A DNA stretch of 64,000 nt, from contig SNWL01000006.1 in NCBI GenBank assembly GCA_004362315.1, forward strand, positions 186,001 through 250,000, written 5' to 3'. The translations under genes and the position numbers were made by a program. The DNA is from Mycobacterium sp. BK086. Its GTDB lineage: Bacteria; Actinomycetota; Actinomycetes; Mycobacteriales; Mycobacteriaceae. Shown piece by piece: positions 45,637 through 54,223 of the stretch. The notes below the pieces were generated by a model that was given only the letters and a program-made list of their open reading frames with translations, did not search any database and was not told where the DNA came from. Every line of letters starts with the position of its first letter. Position 1 is the stretch's first letter.

Positions 45637-46545
45637 ATGGACCAGCTAGTGAGCCACCTCGGTGTGGACCCGTCGAGCAACCTGAGCGTGTTCGTCTTCT
45701 GCACGATCTTCACCTTCGCCGTCGTGACGGCACTCTGGGTGATCGGTCTGCTGCAGGGCAATCACTCGATGATGGACGGCTGGTACGGGTTCTCCTTCGC
45801 GGTGCCCGCTCTGCTCGCCTACGTGATCGTCGGAGCCCAGTCGGTCACCGCGGCACTGCTGCTGTTCATGGTGATGCTGCACGGCGGGCGTCTCGGCTGG
45901 TATCTGGCCGCCCGCTGGCGCCGATATGTGCCCAAGTACGGTGGCGATCCGCGCTATCTGGGCTTCGTCGAGCAGATGAGCCCCGGTTACTGGTGGAAGA
46001 GCTTCTTCCGGGTCATGGAACCGCAGGCGGTCGTCATTGTGCTGATCGGCATGCCCGCGGTCGTCGGCATCCTGGCCAACCGCGAGCCCAGTGGCGGCAT
46101 CGGCCTGCTCGCCTTCGCCGGCCTGGTGGTGTTCGGCATCGGGTTCTACTTCGAGACCGTGGCCGATGCGCAGCTTCAGTCGTTCCTCGCGCTGAGCGAG
46201 CGCCCCCGCTATCTCAACACCGGCGTGTGGACGCACAGCCGGCATCCGAATTACTTTGGCACCACCACGGTCTGGTGGGGAATGTGGCTGGTCGCGGTCG
46301 CCGGAAATCCCGACTACTGGTGGACCGTGGTGGGCCCGATCCTCAACACCATCATGCTGACGTCGGTACTGGGGTCGGCGTTCCAGGACAACTACATGGG
46401 GTCGCGGCCGGAATACCAGGAACTGATGGTGCGCACCCGCAAGTTCCTGCCGCTCCCGCTGTCCCGGGAGGCCATGGCGCGCAACCACGATCGGCTGATT
46501 GCAGTGCGCGCGAACAGCAAACTCTCCGACAGCAATTCGGCGTGA
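45637..46545 (+). CDS. DUF1295 / steroid-5-alpha-reductase-fold membrane protein
   Basis: This 302-residue polytopic membrane protein has about six to seven helices. The signature GVWTHSRHPNYFG (196-208) marks the DUF1295/ICMT/steroid-reductase fold, in which the conserved R202, H203 and N205 bind the cofactor. The DUF1295 match would normally have E after the G, here T209. A reductase acting on an isoprenoid or steroid C=C bond is the likely role, but methyl transfer is possible in the same fold. It is followed by an FAD phytoene-desaturase-like enzyme with TGATG coupling. Confidence 0.82.
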   Translation: MDQLVSHLGVDPSSNLSVFVFCTIFTFAVVTALWVIGLLQGNHSMMDGWYGFSFAVPALLAYVIVGAQSVTAALLLFMVMLHGGRLGWYLAARWRRYVPKYGGDPRYLGFVEQMSPGYWWKSFFRVMEPQAVVIVLIGMPAVVGILANREPSGGIGLLAFAGLVVFGIGFYFETVADAQLQSFLALSERPRYLNTGVWTHSRHPNYFGTTTVWWGMWLVAVAGNPDYWWTVVGPILNTIMLTSVLGSAFQDNYMGSRPEYQELMVRTRKFLPLPLSREAMARNHDRLIAVRANSKLSDSNSA

Positions 46546-48101
46546 TGTACGACGCGATCATCGTCGGTGGCGGCCATCACGGTCTGACCTGCGCGGCGTA
46601 CCTGGCCAAGGCCGGTAAACGCGTGGTCGTGCTGGAGAGCAAGCCATGGCTCGGTGGCATGACCTACTCGCAGGAGACGGTCACGGCGGCACCGGGCTTC
46701 GTGATGAATCCGTGTGCCGTGGACCTGCTGTTCACCAACCTGGAGCCGTCGATCATCACCGAGCTCAGGCTGGAGTCGTTCGGCCTGCGCCAGGCAACCC
46801 CGGAACCCTGGGGCTCGTACCTGGGACCCGAGGGCGAGTCGATCGGCCTGTGGCGCTCGCTGGACCGCACGGTCGACGAGATCCGCCGGTACTCCAAGCG
46901 TGACGCCGCCAAATTCGCTGAGCTGTGCGGGATGTGGTGCGACTTCTGGTACGTCGCGGCGCCCTATCTCATGGATCACCCCACCCGCCCCCGCGCCCGG
47001 ACGGTGGCGGAGCTGGGCTGGCGGGTGCTGCGCAAACGTAAATCGCTCGCGCCGGTGGTCCGCATGCTGATGGCATCTCCGCACCAACTCATCGAGACCC
47101 TCTTCGAATCCGACGCCGTCAAATCACTGCTGGCCGTGTATGCGTCGGGCTCGGAAGCGCCACTACGCGAACCGGGTTCGGGTGCCGTACTGGGCGTCAT
47201 CATGATGCACATCGGCTGGGGCATCAAACGCCCCATCGGCGGGATGGCGGAGTTCACCAAGGCGTTGACCGCATGCGTACACCACCACGGCGGTGAAACC
47301 CGAACGGGCGCTGCGGTCGAGGAGATCATCGTTCGCGGCGGGATCGCGACGGGGGTGCGTCTCAAAGACGGTCAGACCCTGATGGCGCACCAGGTCGTCG
47401 GGGCGATCGACCCTGTCACGCTGATGTGTGGTCTGGTCGATTCCGCCCACGTCGCCGACACCGTCCTGGACGAGGTGCGCAATATCCGCATCAACGGCTG
47501 GGGTATCAACAACACCAAAATCGATGTGGCGCTGAAGAATCGACCCTCGCTGTTGTGCAATAGGCCCGAACTGTGGGGCAGCTACATGCTGATCGCCGAC
47601 GACCGGGCGTACGTCGATCGCGCGTTGGACGGCGCGATGCGCGGTGTTCTTCCCGCCGAGACGCCGATGTGGGCGTTGATGCCCTCGGCGGCGGACCGCT
47701 CACAGGTTCCTGCGGGCAGCGTCGGCGACACCATGTATCTGTTCTGCACCGCGGTGCCGGACAGCTTCGCCGACGGCAGCGACTGGGCGGTGCACCGTGA
47801 ACCCTTTGCCGATCAGGCGATCCGCACGTTCGACGCGGTGGCACCCGGGTTCGCCGACGCCGTCATCGGGAGCTGGGTCAAGAGCCCCAACGAGCTTCGG
47901 CAGATGACGCACGACGGCAGCTATGTGGTCGTGGACATGTCGCTGAATCAGATGGGGCCGAACCGGCCGACGCCTGCATTGTCGGGATACCGCACGCCGA
48001 TACCTGGACTGTGGCATACCGGGGCGGGTGCGCACCCGATGGGTGGCGTGCACGGCTGGGCCGGCCGGACCACCGCACGGCAGGTGCTGAAGGTTCTATA
48101 G
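46545..48101 (+). CDS. Phytoene-desaturase-like FAD oxidoreductase
   Basis: This is a 518-residue flavoprotein of the CrtI/phytoene dehydrogenase-related group. The loop IIVGGGHHGLTCAAYLAKAG is at 5-24 and the C-terminal FAD loop GLWHTGAGAHPMGGVHGWAG lies near 485-504. It is a paralogue of the truncated gene at 63289 (both share DRT-x2-EIRR(Y/F)S near residue 105). The CrtI group desaturates or isomerises isoprenoids. The start overlaps the DUF1295 stop by one base, so reductase and desaturase are made together. Confidence 0.85.
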   Translation: MYDAIIVGGGHHGLTCAAYLAKAGKRVVVLESKPWLGGMTYSQETVTAAPGFVMNPCAVDLLFTNLEPSIITELRLESFGLRQATPEPWGSYLGPEGESIGLWRSLDRTVDEIRRYSKRDAAKFAELCGMWCDFWYVAAPYLMDHPTRPRARTVAELGWRVLRKRKSLAPVVRMLMASPHQLIETLFESDAVKSLLAVYASGSEAPLREPGSGAVLGVIMMHIGWGIKRPIGGMAEFTKALTACVHHHGGETRTGAAVEEIIVRGGIATGVRLKDGQTLMAHQVVGAIDPVTLMCGLVDSAHVADTVLDEVRNIRINGWGINNTKIDVALKNRPSLLCNRPELWGSYMLIADDRAYVDRALDGAMRGVLPAETPMWALMPSAADRSQVPAGSVGDTMYLFCTAVPDSFADGSDWAVHREPFADQAIRTFDAVAPGFADAVIGSWVKSPNELRQMTHDGSYVVVDMSLNQMGPNRPTPALSGYRTPIPGLWHTGAGAHPMGGVHGWAGRTTARQVLKVL

Positions 48102-48134
48102 CGCCGAGCGTGACTCTGGTGTCACGCTCGGCGC
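48101..48134. terminator. Bidirectional hairpin terminator
   Basis: Two 14-bp arms (48101-48114 and 48121-48134) are perfectly complementary around a 6-base loop (TCTGGT), in the 46-base gap between two convergent genes; the stem begins at the last base of the upstream stop codon. There is no T tract, as is common for mycobacterial hairpins. Confidence 0.8.
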
Positions 48135-48147
48135 CAACCGGCACGGG

Positions 48148-49644
48148 TCAGCGGAAGTCCATCCAATGCCCGTGCGGCGTCCACCCCATGTGGAACGGCA
48201 GTTCGATCTTGCAGATGGGTCCGGCGGTGATGTCGTCGGTGTCGAAGATCTGGAACTCACCCTTGCGGTCGGCCCACCAGGCCACCGGCACGATGATGTA
48301 CCCGTCACCTTCGGCGGAATCCTTGGTGCGCGGCGCGAACGAGCCCTCCAGGACCGCGGCCAGCGCCTTGTCATCGCGGATTTGATAGACCTCTTCGGTG
48401 CACTTCTCGACGTCGTTGCGGATCAGGCTGTCCATCCGCATACCGCGGCGCTTGGGCTGCCCACCGATCTGGAATCCGTAGCGGTGTCCCTTGCCGTAGA
48501 AGCGCTGATCCACCTTCCCGATCTCCGACGGCAGATCGGACAGCTGTTCTGACGTGGTCGCACCGGTCGTGAGGTCGACGGTCCAGCGGCCCAGATAGCT
48601 TGCCGCGTTGGAGAAGAACAGCGCCGCCTGATCGCCCTCGTTGAAATTATTCTCCATCGGGAACGGCGGTTCCTGGAAGATCGGCGCGTCGAGCACGAGC
48701 TTGTCACCGCGCACGTTGGCGGTCATCGTGTGCATGACGTACTGGGGCGGCAGCCCGGTGTTGATCCAGCGCACCTCGCCGTTGATGTCGTGCCGCGGGA
48801 TCAGTGCGAGTGTGATGGGCAGGTCGACTTCCCAGCCGAAGACCGGCAGGCCCTTCGCGGTGCGGTTGGCATCGATGATGAACGGCTGGAACGGCATCAC
48901 CACCCACTCGGGCGTCAGCCAGATGTCATGGGCCACAGTGTTGTACGGGGCATCATTCAGGGCCCGTGACTGCACCGTGCCGTCGGGATGGATGTAGTGC
49001 ATGGTGACGTAGGGTGCCTGGTCGCTGTAGGTCCAGCCGTACATGATCCCGCTGTCCTCGTCCCACTTCGGGTGGGCACAGAACGCGCCGTCGCCGTACG
49101 CGACCTTGTCGTGGATGCCTCGCGACAGTGCGGGCGCCCAGTCGACAATGCCCTTGGTCTCCAAGGTGATCGGATCGATCACGTTGGGCGGACCGCCGAG
49201 TTCACCGGAGGCGATGAGCTCCCCGCGATGCGGAAAGATGTTGATGAAGTTGGTGCCCTGCGGGGTATGCGCGTTTTCCGGCGTCCGCTTGACCGTGCCG
49301 TAGCCGTAGTCGCGGTAGTCACCGAACCCGCCATCGGAGTACTCGAACATGCTCCGGCCGTACTTCTCCTCGAGCAGGTACTTCGGCGTGCGGATCCAAC
49401 GGTTGCGGAAGTCGGCACGGCCGTTCTCGAAGACGAGGCCCTGCACCATTCCGTCCATCGCGAGAAGCGGGGTGCCGCCCTGTGCGAACGGACGCTTCCA
49501 GCACGGCCCGGTCCGGTAGAGACCGCCGGCCAGATCCTTGGGGATCTCGCCATGGGTGACGATGCACTCTTCCACGGTCGCTTCGAAACGCATCGGCGCG
49601 AAGGGCCCCTTGGTGGTCACCGAGTCCGGTAGCGCGTAGCTCAT
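48148..49644 (-). CDS. Carotenoid oxygenase (RPE65/lignostilbene dioxygenase) family protein
   Basis: This is a 498-residue seven-bladed-propeller iron dioxygenase. The four iron-binding histidines are visible: H191 (FCAHPKWDE), H239 (NTVAHDIWL), H305 (QYVMHTMT) and H491 (TPHGHW). It should cleave a C=C bond in a carotenoid, apocarotenoid, stilbene or similar conjugated substrate with O2. N-terminal sequence lacks a signal peptide. It is a single-gene unit with two copies of the recurrent motif upstream (49727-49744 and 49889-49898), linking it to the FAD/LLM genes around. Confidence 0.9.
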   Translation of the reverse strand: MSYALPDSVTTKGPFAPMRFEATVEECIVTHGEIPKDLAGGLYRTGPCWKRPFAQGGTPLLAMDGMVQGLVFENGRADFRNRWIRTPKYLLEEKYGRSMFEYSDGGFGDYRDYGYGTVKRTPENAHTPQGTNFINIFPHRGELIASGELGGPPNVIDPITLETKGIVDWAPALSRGIHDKVAYGDGAFCAHPKWDEDSGIMYGWTYSDQAPYVTMHYIHPDGTVQSRALNDAPYNTVAHDIWLTPEWVVMPFQPFIIDANRTAKGLPVFGWEVDLPITLALIPRHDINGEVRWINTGLPPQYVMHTMTANVRGDKLVLDAPIFQEPPFPMENNFNEGDQAALFFSNAASYLGRWTVDLTTGATTSEQLSDLPSEIGKVDQRFYGKGHRYGFQIGGQPKRRGMRMDSLIRNDVEKCTEEVYQIRDDKALAAVLEGSFAPRTKDSAEGDGYIIVPVAWWADRKGEFQIFDTDDITAGPICKIELPFHMGWTPHGHWMDFR

Positions 49645-49933
49645 TGGGCTGTCCTGTTCGTCGAGGTGATCGGAACGTCCGGCACCGGACGTCGCTGGTG
49701 TCGATGCTAGTCAGCAGTCGACAAAATGTAAACGATCGCTCACACAGTCCTCGGCGGACGGGCCGGAGGCGCGCTCGTCGGGCAAATTCAAGTCCTGGAC
49801 GAATACGCAGGTTGGGATAGATATTTATGAGCGCCTGGAGGCATCGGCCGGATATCTGAGCACGCGCGGCGTAGCCGACATCACATTCCGTAAACGATCA
49901 CTCTCGCGATGAGCTCGTGACCCCGCACGGGCG
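49645..49933. promoter_or_regulatory. 289-base promoter region of the carotenoid-oxygenase gene
   Basis: The gap upstream of the carotenoid-oxygenase gene holds an 18-bp palindrome at 49727-49744 (TGTAAACGA and TCGCTCACA, 7 of 9 pairs) and a half-matching element GTAAACGATC at 49889-49898. The region 49790-49850 is comparatively AT-rich. I see no gene in it. Confidence 0.5.
49727..49744. promoter_or_regulatory. Recurrent motif copy 3, probable operator
   Basis: TGTAAACGATCGCTCACA pairs in 7 of 9 positions and matches the consensus TGT-n-AACGATCGTT-n-ACA. It lies 82 bases upstream of the carotenoid-oxygenase start. Confidence 0.55.
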
Positions 49934-50671
49934 CTACCCGACCGCCGCCGCGTGCCGCCCGTCGGCGACTATCTCCGCCCGGTCGCGCAGGATCGCCCGC
50001 CGAAGCATGAGGAAGCAGACAATGAAGAACCCGCCGAACGCGACGACTGGGATCCACAGCCCGAACACACCGTTCCACGCAAACGGTCCGCCATGGAAGA
50101 AGAACAGCAACTGGTCGGGAATCACCGCGAGGATGATCCAGATATTGGCGTAGCCGAACCACCTCGGAAAGGTCGGCTCATTGCTCTTGTCGCAGAGCGA
50201 GGCAATCGCCAGCGCGAGTGGCATCGCCAGAAAAATGGTTGCCCCGCCGATGAATTGCAGCCACGCCATATCGTTCACGAGGTAGATCTGTTCGGCCCCG
50301 CGGTCGGGCCGGTACGCCGCGGTCAGCCACCAGATCGCGGGATAGAAGGTCAGTGCCATATTGCCCGCAGCGCCCAAAAGGAGTGTGTAGGTGAGGATTC
50401 CCGCGCCACCTTCAATGCGCGCGACATAGTGTGCGGCAGCGGCGGCGTACGGGATGAAGACGAGCGCTGCCAACATCACCAGGACCATGCCGATCCTGAT
50501 CCGCGTGTGATCGCTCTGGATGAGGGCCGCGACATGCTCCGCCCCAGCTGACGGTGGGGTCGGAGGCAAGAACCCGGCCACCGCACCCCAGCCGAGGAAC
50601 AGCAGGACGAGATAGCCGATCGCACCCCACGCACCGGCCATCTGCACACGAGACTTCGTCAATGCGTCCAT
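49934..50671 (-). CDS. Small polytopic membrane protein, paralogue 1 (GPFAWNG family)
   Basis: This is a 245-residue protein with about six to seven hydrophobic helices. The N-terminus has GWGAVAGFLPPTPPS and IRIGMVLVMLA, the C-terminal part LLFFFHGGPFAWNGVFGLWIP. The same features recur in the proteins at 52.0 and 57.5 kb, so these form one family. I do not recognise a named function. ATG 50671 follows GGAGCAACCG. It is the last gene of the operon that runs from 52727 through an FAD oxidoreductase. Confidence 0.8.
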   Translation of the reverse strand: MDALTKSRVQMAGAWGAIGYLVLLFLGWGAVAGFLPPTPPSAGAEHVAALIQSDHTRIRIGMVLVMLAALVFIPYAAAAAHYVARIEGGAGILTYTLLLGAAGNMALTFYPAIWWLTAAYRPDRGAEQIYLVNDMAWLQFIGGATIFLAMPLALAIASLCDKSNEPTFPRWFGYANIWIILAVIPDQLLFFFHGGPFAWNGVFGLWIPVVAFGGFFIVCFLMLRRAILRDRAEIVADGRHAAAVG

Positions 50672-50682
50672 CGGTTGCTCCT

Positions 50683-52008
50683 TCAGTTCACCCGGGTAGC
50701 GGTGGCCAGCGGACCGGCCAGGAGGTTCTGCGCCGCACGGCGTCCGAACTCGACGGCGGTGTTCTGCCCGGCGGCCGACATGAAGTCGGCGGCGTACTGG
50801 ACCGGCGAGCGCGGATCGAGGGCGGCGTTGAGCCGGCCGATCTCGCGATAGGCGCCGATGCGCGTGAACGGCAGGGCACGTCGCCACCGCGTGACATGCG
50901 TGTAGTCGACGGTCCCCCGGAGTTCGGGAAACGATGCGTACACGCTCTTCAGCGTGTGTTCGATCAGTAACTCGTCGGGAAGATCGATCATCCTCTCGGA
51001 TGCGCCGGCCTCCCACAGGCAGCTCAGCAAGCCCCGCCCGGCAGGCGCGCGATCCGGTGCCTTGTTGTGGTCCAGGAACATCAGGGCAATGTCGGGGCTC
51101 TCCGTCGACGGGAACATCAGCAGAAACGCGGGGCAATCCGGGGCTCGCGTCGTGCCTACCGCGACACTGACGCACATTGTGTAATCGAGACTGCGCGAGA
51201 GAGATTCGAGCACGGCGCGGTCATCAGGGCAGAGTGCAACCGCCTCGGGGAGCACACAATTCACCACGGCGGCGTCGTAGTCGGAGACCTCCCCCTTCCG
51301 CGTGACTCGCACACCACCAGGCAGCCGTCGGACCTCCGTAACGGGTGTTCGCAATTGAACATCGAGACGTTCGCACAGCGCGTCCACCATCCGGCCCTGC
51401 CCGCCGGCCACGGTCTGGATCTTCGCCGTGAAGATATTGGCGATACCCGAGAACAGTTCCACCTTGGACACTTTGTCGGTATCCGCGATGAGCATGGTCC
51501 GCACGATCGGCTCACACAGGTAGCTGTCGAGCTCCCGGCTCAGTGCTCTCACGGCGTAGCCTCGGGCACTCTCGGTGTCCAGCGGCGCGGCCTTCGCCAT
51601 ATCGGCATAGTCCAGCCGACCACGCAGCTTCGCCATCGCGACGTCCACCGCCAGCCGGGCGACCCGCGCCTTACCGCCCAGCGAGAGCAGCCGCGTCTGT
51701 AAGCCGGTGCGCGCCATATGATTCATGTCCAGAAGGTGGATCGCGCCATCGCGTTGGATGCCGACATGCGGTGCGGTATCGATGATCTCGACGCCCAGCT
51801 CCGCGGCCAGCGCGAGATAGCCGTGATACGTGGAACCCAGGGCGGACGCTCCGGTATCCATCGAGAACCCCCGGTCCCGCACGGTCTGCACCCGTCCGCC
51901 CGCAACATCGCTCGCCTCGAAGACGTCGACGTCGCAGCCGGCCTGCTGCAGTCGGTATGCAGCGGTCAGCCCGCCCAGCCCGGCTCCGACAACCGCGACA
52001 CGTGTCAC
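50683..52008 (-). CDS. FAD-dependent oxidoreductase, amine-oxidase fold (H-x-K-A-P family)
   Basis: This is a 441-residue flavoprotein. It has VAVVGAGLGGLTAAYRLQQAG (4-24), GG motif VAGGRVQT (35-42) and signature DHNKAPDRAP (313-322). Closest in the window to the protein at 52.8 kb. GTG at 52008 is preceded by AAAGGATTCC and overlaps the stop of the upstream membrane-protein gene (GTGA). It is flanked on both sides, in one operon, by two paralogous small membrane proteins, which suggests it works at the membrane with them. Confidence 0.87.
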   Translation of the reverse strand: MTRVAVVGAGLGGLTAAYRLQQAGCDVDVFEASDVAGGRVQTVRDRGFSMDTGASALGSTYHGYLALAAELGVEIIDTAPHVGIQRDGAIHLLDMNHMARTGLQTRLLSLGGKARVARLAVDVAMAKLRGRLDYADMAKAAPLDTESARGYAVRALSRELDSYLCEPIVRTMLIADTDKVSKVELFSGIANIFTAKIQTVAGGQGRMVDALCERLDVQLRTPVTEVRRLPGGVRVTRKGEVSDYDAAVVNCVLPEAVALCPDDRAVLESLSRSLDYTMCVSVAVGTTRAPDCPAFLLMFPSTESPDIALMFLDHNKAPDRAPAGRGLLSCLWEAGASERMIDLPDELLIEHTLKSVYASFPELRGTVDYTHVTRWRRALPFTRIGAYREIGRLNAALDPRSPVQYAADFMSAAGQNTAVEFGRRAAQNLLAGPLATATRVN

Positions 52009-52727
52009 GCTGGAATCCTTTCGCGGGTATCAGCCAGGCGCGGCAGTGCCTTGCGAATCGTGTACGTCATCACGAAGAACCACACCCAGAACGTCACAAA
52101 CGGCAGGTAGAACCCGAACAGCCCGTTCCACGCGAACGGGCCTGTCTTGAAAAAGAAGATGATGCTCAACGGGATGAGGTCGAGCATGAAGAACACGTTG
52201 AACCAGCCGACCCACCTCGGGATCAGCGGGTCGGGATCCGAGTCGGCGAAGGACGCGTAGATCAGCGACAGGACGACGAAGTAGAACGGCGCGATCACGC
52301 CGAGGAATTGCAGCCAGGCAATATCGTTGAGCAGCAGTACCAAATCCGGCGATCGGTCACCGCGGAACGCTGCCGTCAGCCACCAGCCCGCCGGATAGGC
52401 GGTGAGCAAAACATTGGTGGTTCCTGCGATCAGTTGACACATCGTCAGCAGCCCTACCCGACCCTCCACGCCGGCGATGAGCTTGGCCAGGATCGCCGTC
52501 CACGGCACGTAGAACATCGACCCGACGAGCACCAGCACCATGCCCATCTTGATCAGCAGCGAATTGTCTTGGTAAATCTCAGCGATCTGCGCTGCACCCC
52601 AGCTCGGCGGTTGCGACGGAAAGAACCGGGCCAACGGGAGGATGCCCACCATCAGGAAGGCGATGTAGACGAATCCGCTCCACGAAGCCCGGCGCAGTAA
52701 TCGAAGGTTTGCCTCTGGCGACATCAT
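52005..52727 (-). CDS. Small polytopic membrane protein, paralogue 2 (GPFAWNG family)
   Basis: This is a 240-residue protein with about six to seven helices; it has GILPLARFFPSQPPSWGAAQIAEIYQDN near the N-terminus and IIFFFKTGPFAWNGLFGFYLP near the C-terminus, as in the 49.9 and 57.5 kb proteins. It is the first gene of the operon. GGAGGG lies 7 bases upstream of ATG 52727. Function unknown; a membrane enzyme or a subunit anchoring the FAD oxidoreductase would fit. Confidence 0.8.
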   Translation of the reverse strand: MMSPEANLRLLRRASWSGFVYIAFLMVGILPLARFFPSQPPSWGAAQIAEIYQDNSLLIKMGMVLVLVGSMFYVPWTAILAKLIAGVEGRVGLLTMCQLIAGTTNVLLTAYPAGWWLTAAFRGDRSPDLVLLLNDIAWLQFLGVIAPFYFVVLSLIYASFADSDPDPLIPRWVGWFNVFFMLDLIPLSIIFFFKTGPFAWNGLFGFYLPFVTFWVWFFVMTYTIRKALPRLADTRERIPA

Positions 52728-52750
52728 GACCGCACCCTCCAGGTTTCGGA

Positions 52751-52770
52751 GTGTTAACGATCGTTGACGC
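52751..52770. promoter_or_regulatory. Recurrent motif copy 4, operator between divergent operons
   Basis: This element, with the perfect 10-bp palindrome AACGATCGTT at 52756-52765 and outer GTG/GAC arms, pairs in 8 of 10 positions overall. It lies 24 bases upstream of the minus operon and about 70 bases upstream of the plus operon, so one regulator may control both. Confidence 0.65.
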
Positions 52771-52840
52771 TACTGCATTTATAGCGTTACTGTCTCAAAA
52801 AACAAACTGCTCGCAGAACCACAACGGGGTGAACGCTGGA

Positions 52841-54223
52841 GTGGACACCGCCACGGCCGCACCGCACGCAGTGATCGCCGGCGCAGGAATCGCCGGTCTC
52901 ACGGCGGCATACCGCCTGCACCAAGCCGGGTGGCACGTCGACGTGTTCGAGGCTGCCGAACAGGCCGGCGGCCGGGTCGAAACGGTCCACGAACACGGCT
53001 ACGTCATCGACACCGGAGCTACCGCGCTGGCCGCCCGATATCCGATGGCTGCGCAGCTGGCCGAGGAATTGGGAATCGAGAGGGTCTGGACAGCACCGTA
53101 TCTCGGCATCTACCGGAACAGCCGAGTCCGGATTCTCCGCCTGGACAGGCTCATCCGATCAGGTCTGAGAACCGATCTCCTCGGGTGGTCGACGAAATTG
53201 CGGATGAGCCGCGTCCTTGCCGACGTCCTGCGCGCAAGCGCCAAAGGAATGCTGTCCTACGAAGACCTCCGCGCAGCGGCACCCCTGGATACGGAGACCG
53301 CTCGCGACTACCTCACCAGGACCGTCGGCACCGAGGCGGACGCGTTCTTCGGTGAGCCCCTGACCCGTGCCCTGCTGTTGGCGAACTCCGACCAGGTCAG
53401 CCGAGTGGAACTGATGTCCGGTCTGGTGAACGCCGTGGCGGGCAGGTTGTCGACACTGGCCGGCGGACAGGGACAGCTCATCACCGAACTGGTCTCCCGA
53501 CTCCCCGGCGTTCGGCTGCGCGCGCCGGTTCGATCAGTGGAGCGAACGCGCCGGGGTGTGCGGGTGAGCTATGACGACCCCGACGGCTCCACGGCGACGA
53601 TCGACGCCGACGCGTGCGTGGTGGCCACCCCTCTGCCCGCTGCCGCTGCCATCTGTGGCCCTGAGTCACCGGGTTTGACCCGGCTTGCCGAGAGATTGCG
53701 GTTCACCCAGGCCATCAACGTTGCCGTCGGAACCACCCGTCAGCCCGACACCCCCGCATTCCTGGTGCAGTTGCCGTCGATCGAGGACCCCGAGATCGCG
53801 ATGATCATCGTGGAGAACAACAAGGCACCCGATCGAGCGCCTCACGGGCATGGCCTTCTCTCGGTTTCCTGGGAGATGTCGGCCGCAGCGACGTGGCTCG
53901 ATCGCGGCGACGATGCGCTCGTTGAACGGTCTCTGCACACCGTGTTTCGGGTCTTCCCCGAACTGCGCGGCACCGTCGACTTCACCTACGTTCGCCGCTG
54001 GCCGTTGGCACTCCCGCACACGCGCGTCGGCGCCTATCGCGAGATCGCGGCGTTCGCCTCGACGATCGATCCACAGTGCCCCATCCAGTTCGCCGGCGAC
54101 TACCTGTCACAGACCGGCCAGAACACCGCGGTCTCCTGGGCCAACCGCGCAGCGGCGAACCTAATTGTAAACCAGGCCATTCAGCTTTCCCGGCAACAGA
54201 ATTCACGAGGAGTACCGACATGA
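52841..54223 (+). CDS. FAD-dependent oxidoreductase, amine-oxidase fold (H-x-K-A-P family)
   Basis: This is a flavoprotein of about 460 residues. It has HAVIAGAGIAGLTAAYRLHQAG, QAGGRVET and the signature ENNKAPDRAPHGHGLL near residue 330, the first histidine position here being N. It is most similar to the protein at 50.7 kb. The frame is open to 52751, but the operator at 52751-52770 makes those starts unlikely; GTG 52841 and GTG 52829 are the candidates. The stop overlaps the kinase start (ATGA). First gene of a five-gene operon ending at 58192. Confidence 0.85.
   Translation: MDTATAAPHAVIAGAGIAGLTAAYRLHQAGWHVDVFEAAEQAGGRVETVHEHGYVIDTGATALAARYPMAAQLAEELGIERVWTAPYLGIYRNSRVRILRLDRLIRSGLRTDLLGWSTKLRMSRVLADVLRASAKGMLSYEDLRAAAPLDTETARDYLTRTVGTEADAFFGEPLTRALLLANSDQVSRVELMSGLVNAVAGRLSTLAGGQGQLITELVSRLPGVRLRAPVRSVERTRRGVRVSYDDPDGSTATIDADACVVATPLPAAAAICGPESPGLTRLAERLRFTQAINVAVGTTRQPDTPAFLVQLPSIEDPEIAMIIVENNKAPDRAPHGHGLLSVSWEMSAAATWLDRGDDALVERSLHTVFRVFPELRGTVDFTYVRRWPLALPHTRVGAYREIAAFASTIDPQCPIQFAGDYLSQTGQNTAVSWANRAAANLIVNQAIQLSRQQNSRGVPT

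Noticed and set aside
45495-46544. N-terminal extension of the desaturase at 46545 into a 868-residue fusion
   Set aside because: The extra 350 residues are the wrong frame of the DUF1295 gene; the true start is the TGATG overlap at 46545.
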